The notes under the pieces: generated by a model | What the model was told of the DNA's origin: nothing | The model's database searches: none | What the model saw: only the letters and a program-made list of their open reading frames with translations | Shown here: positions 44,119 to 45,518 of the stretch, one piece after another | How positions within the stretch are numbered: position 1 is the first letter of the stretch | Layout: the number at the start of each line of letters is the position of its first letter | Position numbers and translations under genes: made by a program | Assembly (NCBI RefSeq): GCF_000423145.1 | Contig: NZ_AUHK01000017.1 | Span: 1 to 45,518, forward strand | Reading direction: 5' to 3' | Origin: Helcococcus sueciensis DSM 17243 | Lineage (GTDB): Bacteria > Bacillota > Clostridia > Tissierellales > Peptoniphilaceae | Length of the DNA: 45,518 bases

Positions 44119-44466
44119 CTATTTCTCTTCTAAATATTTTTTTACATCAGGACCTACAAATATTTTATCTCCATCAAAAAGTATTGGTCTTTTTACAAGC
44201 ATTCCATTAGTTGATAAGAGTTCGTATTTTTCCTCTAAATCCATATCTTCAAGCTTATCTTTTAGATTATTTTCTCTATAAATAGTTCCTGAAGTATTGA
44301 AAAATCTTTTTATATCAAGACCTGATTTTTCATGCCAGTTCTTAAGCTCTTCTTTTGTTGGATTTTCAGTATCTATATTTCTATATTCATATTCTATATT
44401 TTTTTCTTGTAATATTTTTTCTACACCTTTACATGTTGTACATCTTTTATAACAAATAAGTTTCAT
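44119..44466 (-). CDS. ArsC/Spx-family thioredoxin-fold protein
   Basis: A 115-residue protein with the N-terminal CxxC redox pair C9-T-T-C12 and the family pattern YRNIDTENPTKEELKNWHEKSGLDIKRFFNTSG...LLSTNGMLVKRPILFDGDKIFVG. It belongs to the YffB/YusI arsenate-reductase-like or Spx-like group. Whether it reduces a substrate or acts as a regulator cannot be told. It lies 7 bases after trmB, with GGTAGG before the ATG. Confidence 0.85.
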   Translation of the reverse strand: MKLICYKRCTTCKGVEKILQEKNIEYEYRNIDTENPTKEELKNWHEKSGLDIKRFFNTSGTIYRENNLKDKLEDMDLEEKYELLSTNGMLVKRPILFDGDKIFVGPDVKKYLEEK

Positions 44467-44473
44467 AATTTAC

Positions 44474-45160
44474 CTACCATTTATTTCCTTTATCAAATTG
44501 TTCTTTTATTTCTTCTCTTGAGTCGTCTACCAATTTAACATGGCAATAGTTTATTGGTATATTTTTTGATCTCCATTTTTCTTCATACTCAGTAATGATA
44601 TTGTCCGGTTTTTCATCCATAGTTAAATCATAAGAATAATCCAAAATTTCATATCCCATTTCCTTAAAATATTCTAAAGAATCTATGAAAAATTCTCTGT
44701 CATCTGTTTTAAACTCTATTTCTCCACCTTTTTTTAAATAGTATTTATACATATTTAAAAATCTAGGATGCGTAAGTCTTCTTTTATGCTGTCTCTTTTT
44801 AGGCCATGGATTACAAAAATTGATATATATTTTAGATATTTCATCTTCTTCAAAATATTGAGGAGCATTTTGAGCAAGAGCTCTTACACCTCTTATATTC
44901 TTCATTTCACTATCTTTAAAATCTCTAGCTGCATATACAAATACATTTGAATCCATTTCAAGACAAATAAAATTTTTATTTGGTTCTCTTTTTGCCTTTT
45001 CTACAATAAAAGCACCATAACCACCACCTATTTCAAGCTCAATTTCATTGTCATTTCCAAATATTTCTTTCCATTTTCCTTTATTTTCTTTTGGGGATAA
45101 ATATATTAATTCATTTTCTTCAAGCTCTGGTATCGCCCACTCTTTATATCTTAATCTCAT
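44474..45160 (-). CDS. trmB: tRNA (guanine-46-N7)-methyltransferase
   Basis: A 228-residue SAM-dependent tRNA methyltransferase. The SAM site IELEIGGGYGAFIVEKAKREPNKNFICLEMD lies near residue 40, and the family motif FCNPWPKKRQHKRRLTHPRFL near 130 (with Asn in place of the common Asp) forms the tRNA pocket. C-terminal FKTDDREFF is also typical. AAGGAG lies before the ATG. It is the first gene of a three-gene run with the ArsC-like gene and rlmD. An extended -10 (TGATATAAT, 45181-45189) sits between it and the IS at 45227. Confidence 0.93.
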   Translation of the reverse strand: MRLRYKEWAIPELEENELIYLSPKENKGKWKEIFGNDNEIELEIGGGYGAFIVEKAKREPNKNFICLEMDSNVFVYAARDFKDSEMKNIRGVRALAQNAPQYFEEDEISKIYINFCNPWPKKRQHKRRLTHPRFLNMYKYYLKKGGEIEFKTDDREFFIDSLEYFKEMGYEILDYSYDLTMDEKPDNIITEYEEKWRSKNIPINYCHVKLVDDSREEIKEQFDKGNKW

Positions 45161-45226
45161 ATAATTCTCCTTATTTAGATATTATATCAGATTTAAATTT
45201 AGATAATATAAAAAGAAGGATAGAAT

Positions 45227-45518
45227 TGACCTGAACCCCAAAATCCGGAATATGGATGGAGGGGTTTTTGTATGCCAAAATACACAAAAGAATTTAAAAT
45301 AAAATTAGTTATGGAGTACTTGACAGGTGAGTCTGGAGGTTATGAAAATGTAGCTAAAAAATATGATATTCCATATTCAACTATGAGAAACTGGATAGAT
45401 AAATATAAAACAGGAGGTTTTGATAAATTATCTAAAAAATCAAAAAATAATAGATTTACTAGTGAATTTAAGCTATCTGTAATACAATATAGGCAAATCA
45501 ATAATACTACGCTTAGAG
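45227..45518 (+). mobile_element. IS3-family insertion sequence, left end
   Basis: The left tip starts TGACCTGAACCCC at 45227. A hairpin of AACCCC and GGGGTT with inner TCC/GGA lies at 45233-45268 and would block read-in. The element continues past the right edge. The shortened copies at 16444-16488 and 27577-27628 derive from this tip. Confidence 0.85.
45272..45518 (+). CDS. IS3-family transposase OrfA-type HTH protein, partial
   Basis: The first 82 codons: MPKYTKEFKIKLVMEYLTG, then ENVAKKYDIPYSTMRNWIDKYKTGGFDKLSKK and NNRFTSEFKLSVIQYRQ. Two helix-turn-helix repeats of the HTH_28 type are typical of IS150/IS3-group OrfA proteins, which bind the IS ends. GGAGGGG lies 7 bases before the ATG. 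The catalytic OrfB lies outside the window. Confidence 0.88.
   Translation, partial: MPKYTKEFKIKLVMEYLTGESGGYENVAKKYDIPYSTMRNWIDKYKTGGFDKLSKKSKNNRFTSEFKLSVIQYRQINNTTLR

Overview
The window is very AT-rich low-GC Firmicutes DNA. Codon use, the strong GGAGG ribosome binding sites and the gene content suggest an anaerobic coccus of the Tissierellia (Peptoniphilus/Anaerococcus-like). That placement is inference, because no rRNA or other marker gene lies here. Nearly all genes run on the minus strand. The plus-strand exceptions are imported or mobile: a copper operon, a mobilization module and an insertion sequence.

Left part (1-9000), mostly ordinary chromosome: the end of an IS1182-like element, an ABC exporter-type protein, a DUF2254 membrane protein, and a phosphonate-type uptake operon (phnD, phnC, two phnE). 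The operon ends in a 5'-nucleotidase gene carrying a frameshift.

Region 9000-19800 is a graveyard of accessory DNA. It holds a C39-like peptidase that has lost its 5' end and a phage packaging remnant: HNH nuclease, a GC-rich possible cos region and a P27-type small terminase whose ATG has become ATC. A regulator/DUF6442 pair with its own promoter and terminator sits inside that remnant. Further on are a YiiX-like hydrolase and a nucleoside phosphorylase, each knocked out of frame by a run of nine A; an AlbA/RecG-like regulator with a stop at codon 2 behind a 54-bp palindrome; a dead AbiEi copy; a 45-bp insertion-sequence derivative inserted in a terminator; and a VRR-NUC/acetyltransferase chimera.

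Region 20000-30100: a copY-copB copper-efflux operon, RhuM-like and KilA-N phage-type regulators with matching SOS-like boxes, GNAT, Nudix, CadD and HIT genes. Among these lie five copies of a mosaic repeat built from shared hairpin-rich modules joined in different orders.

Region 30100-38200 resembles a decayed integrative mobilizable element. A large serine recombinase ends inside a repeat copy. Then come an ABC transporter pair with a TetR regulator behind a near-perfect Fur-type box, a candidate oriT, mobC and a broken relaxase.

Region 38200-42500 is a defence cluster: an Abi_C-domain gene, an unknown protein and a zinc-ribbon protein in one tight operon, a small HTH gene, then an AbiE toxin-antitoxin operon with a third overlapping gene.

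The right end returns to housekeeping genes (an rlmD-like methyltransferase, an ArsC/Spx-like protein, trmB) and the start of an IS3-family element whose left end is the parent of the miniature copies at 16444 and 27577.
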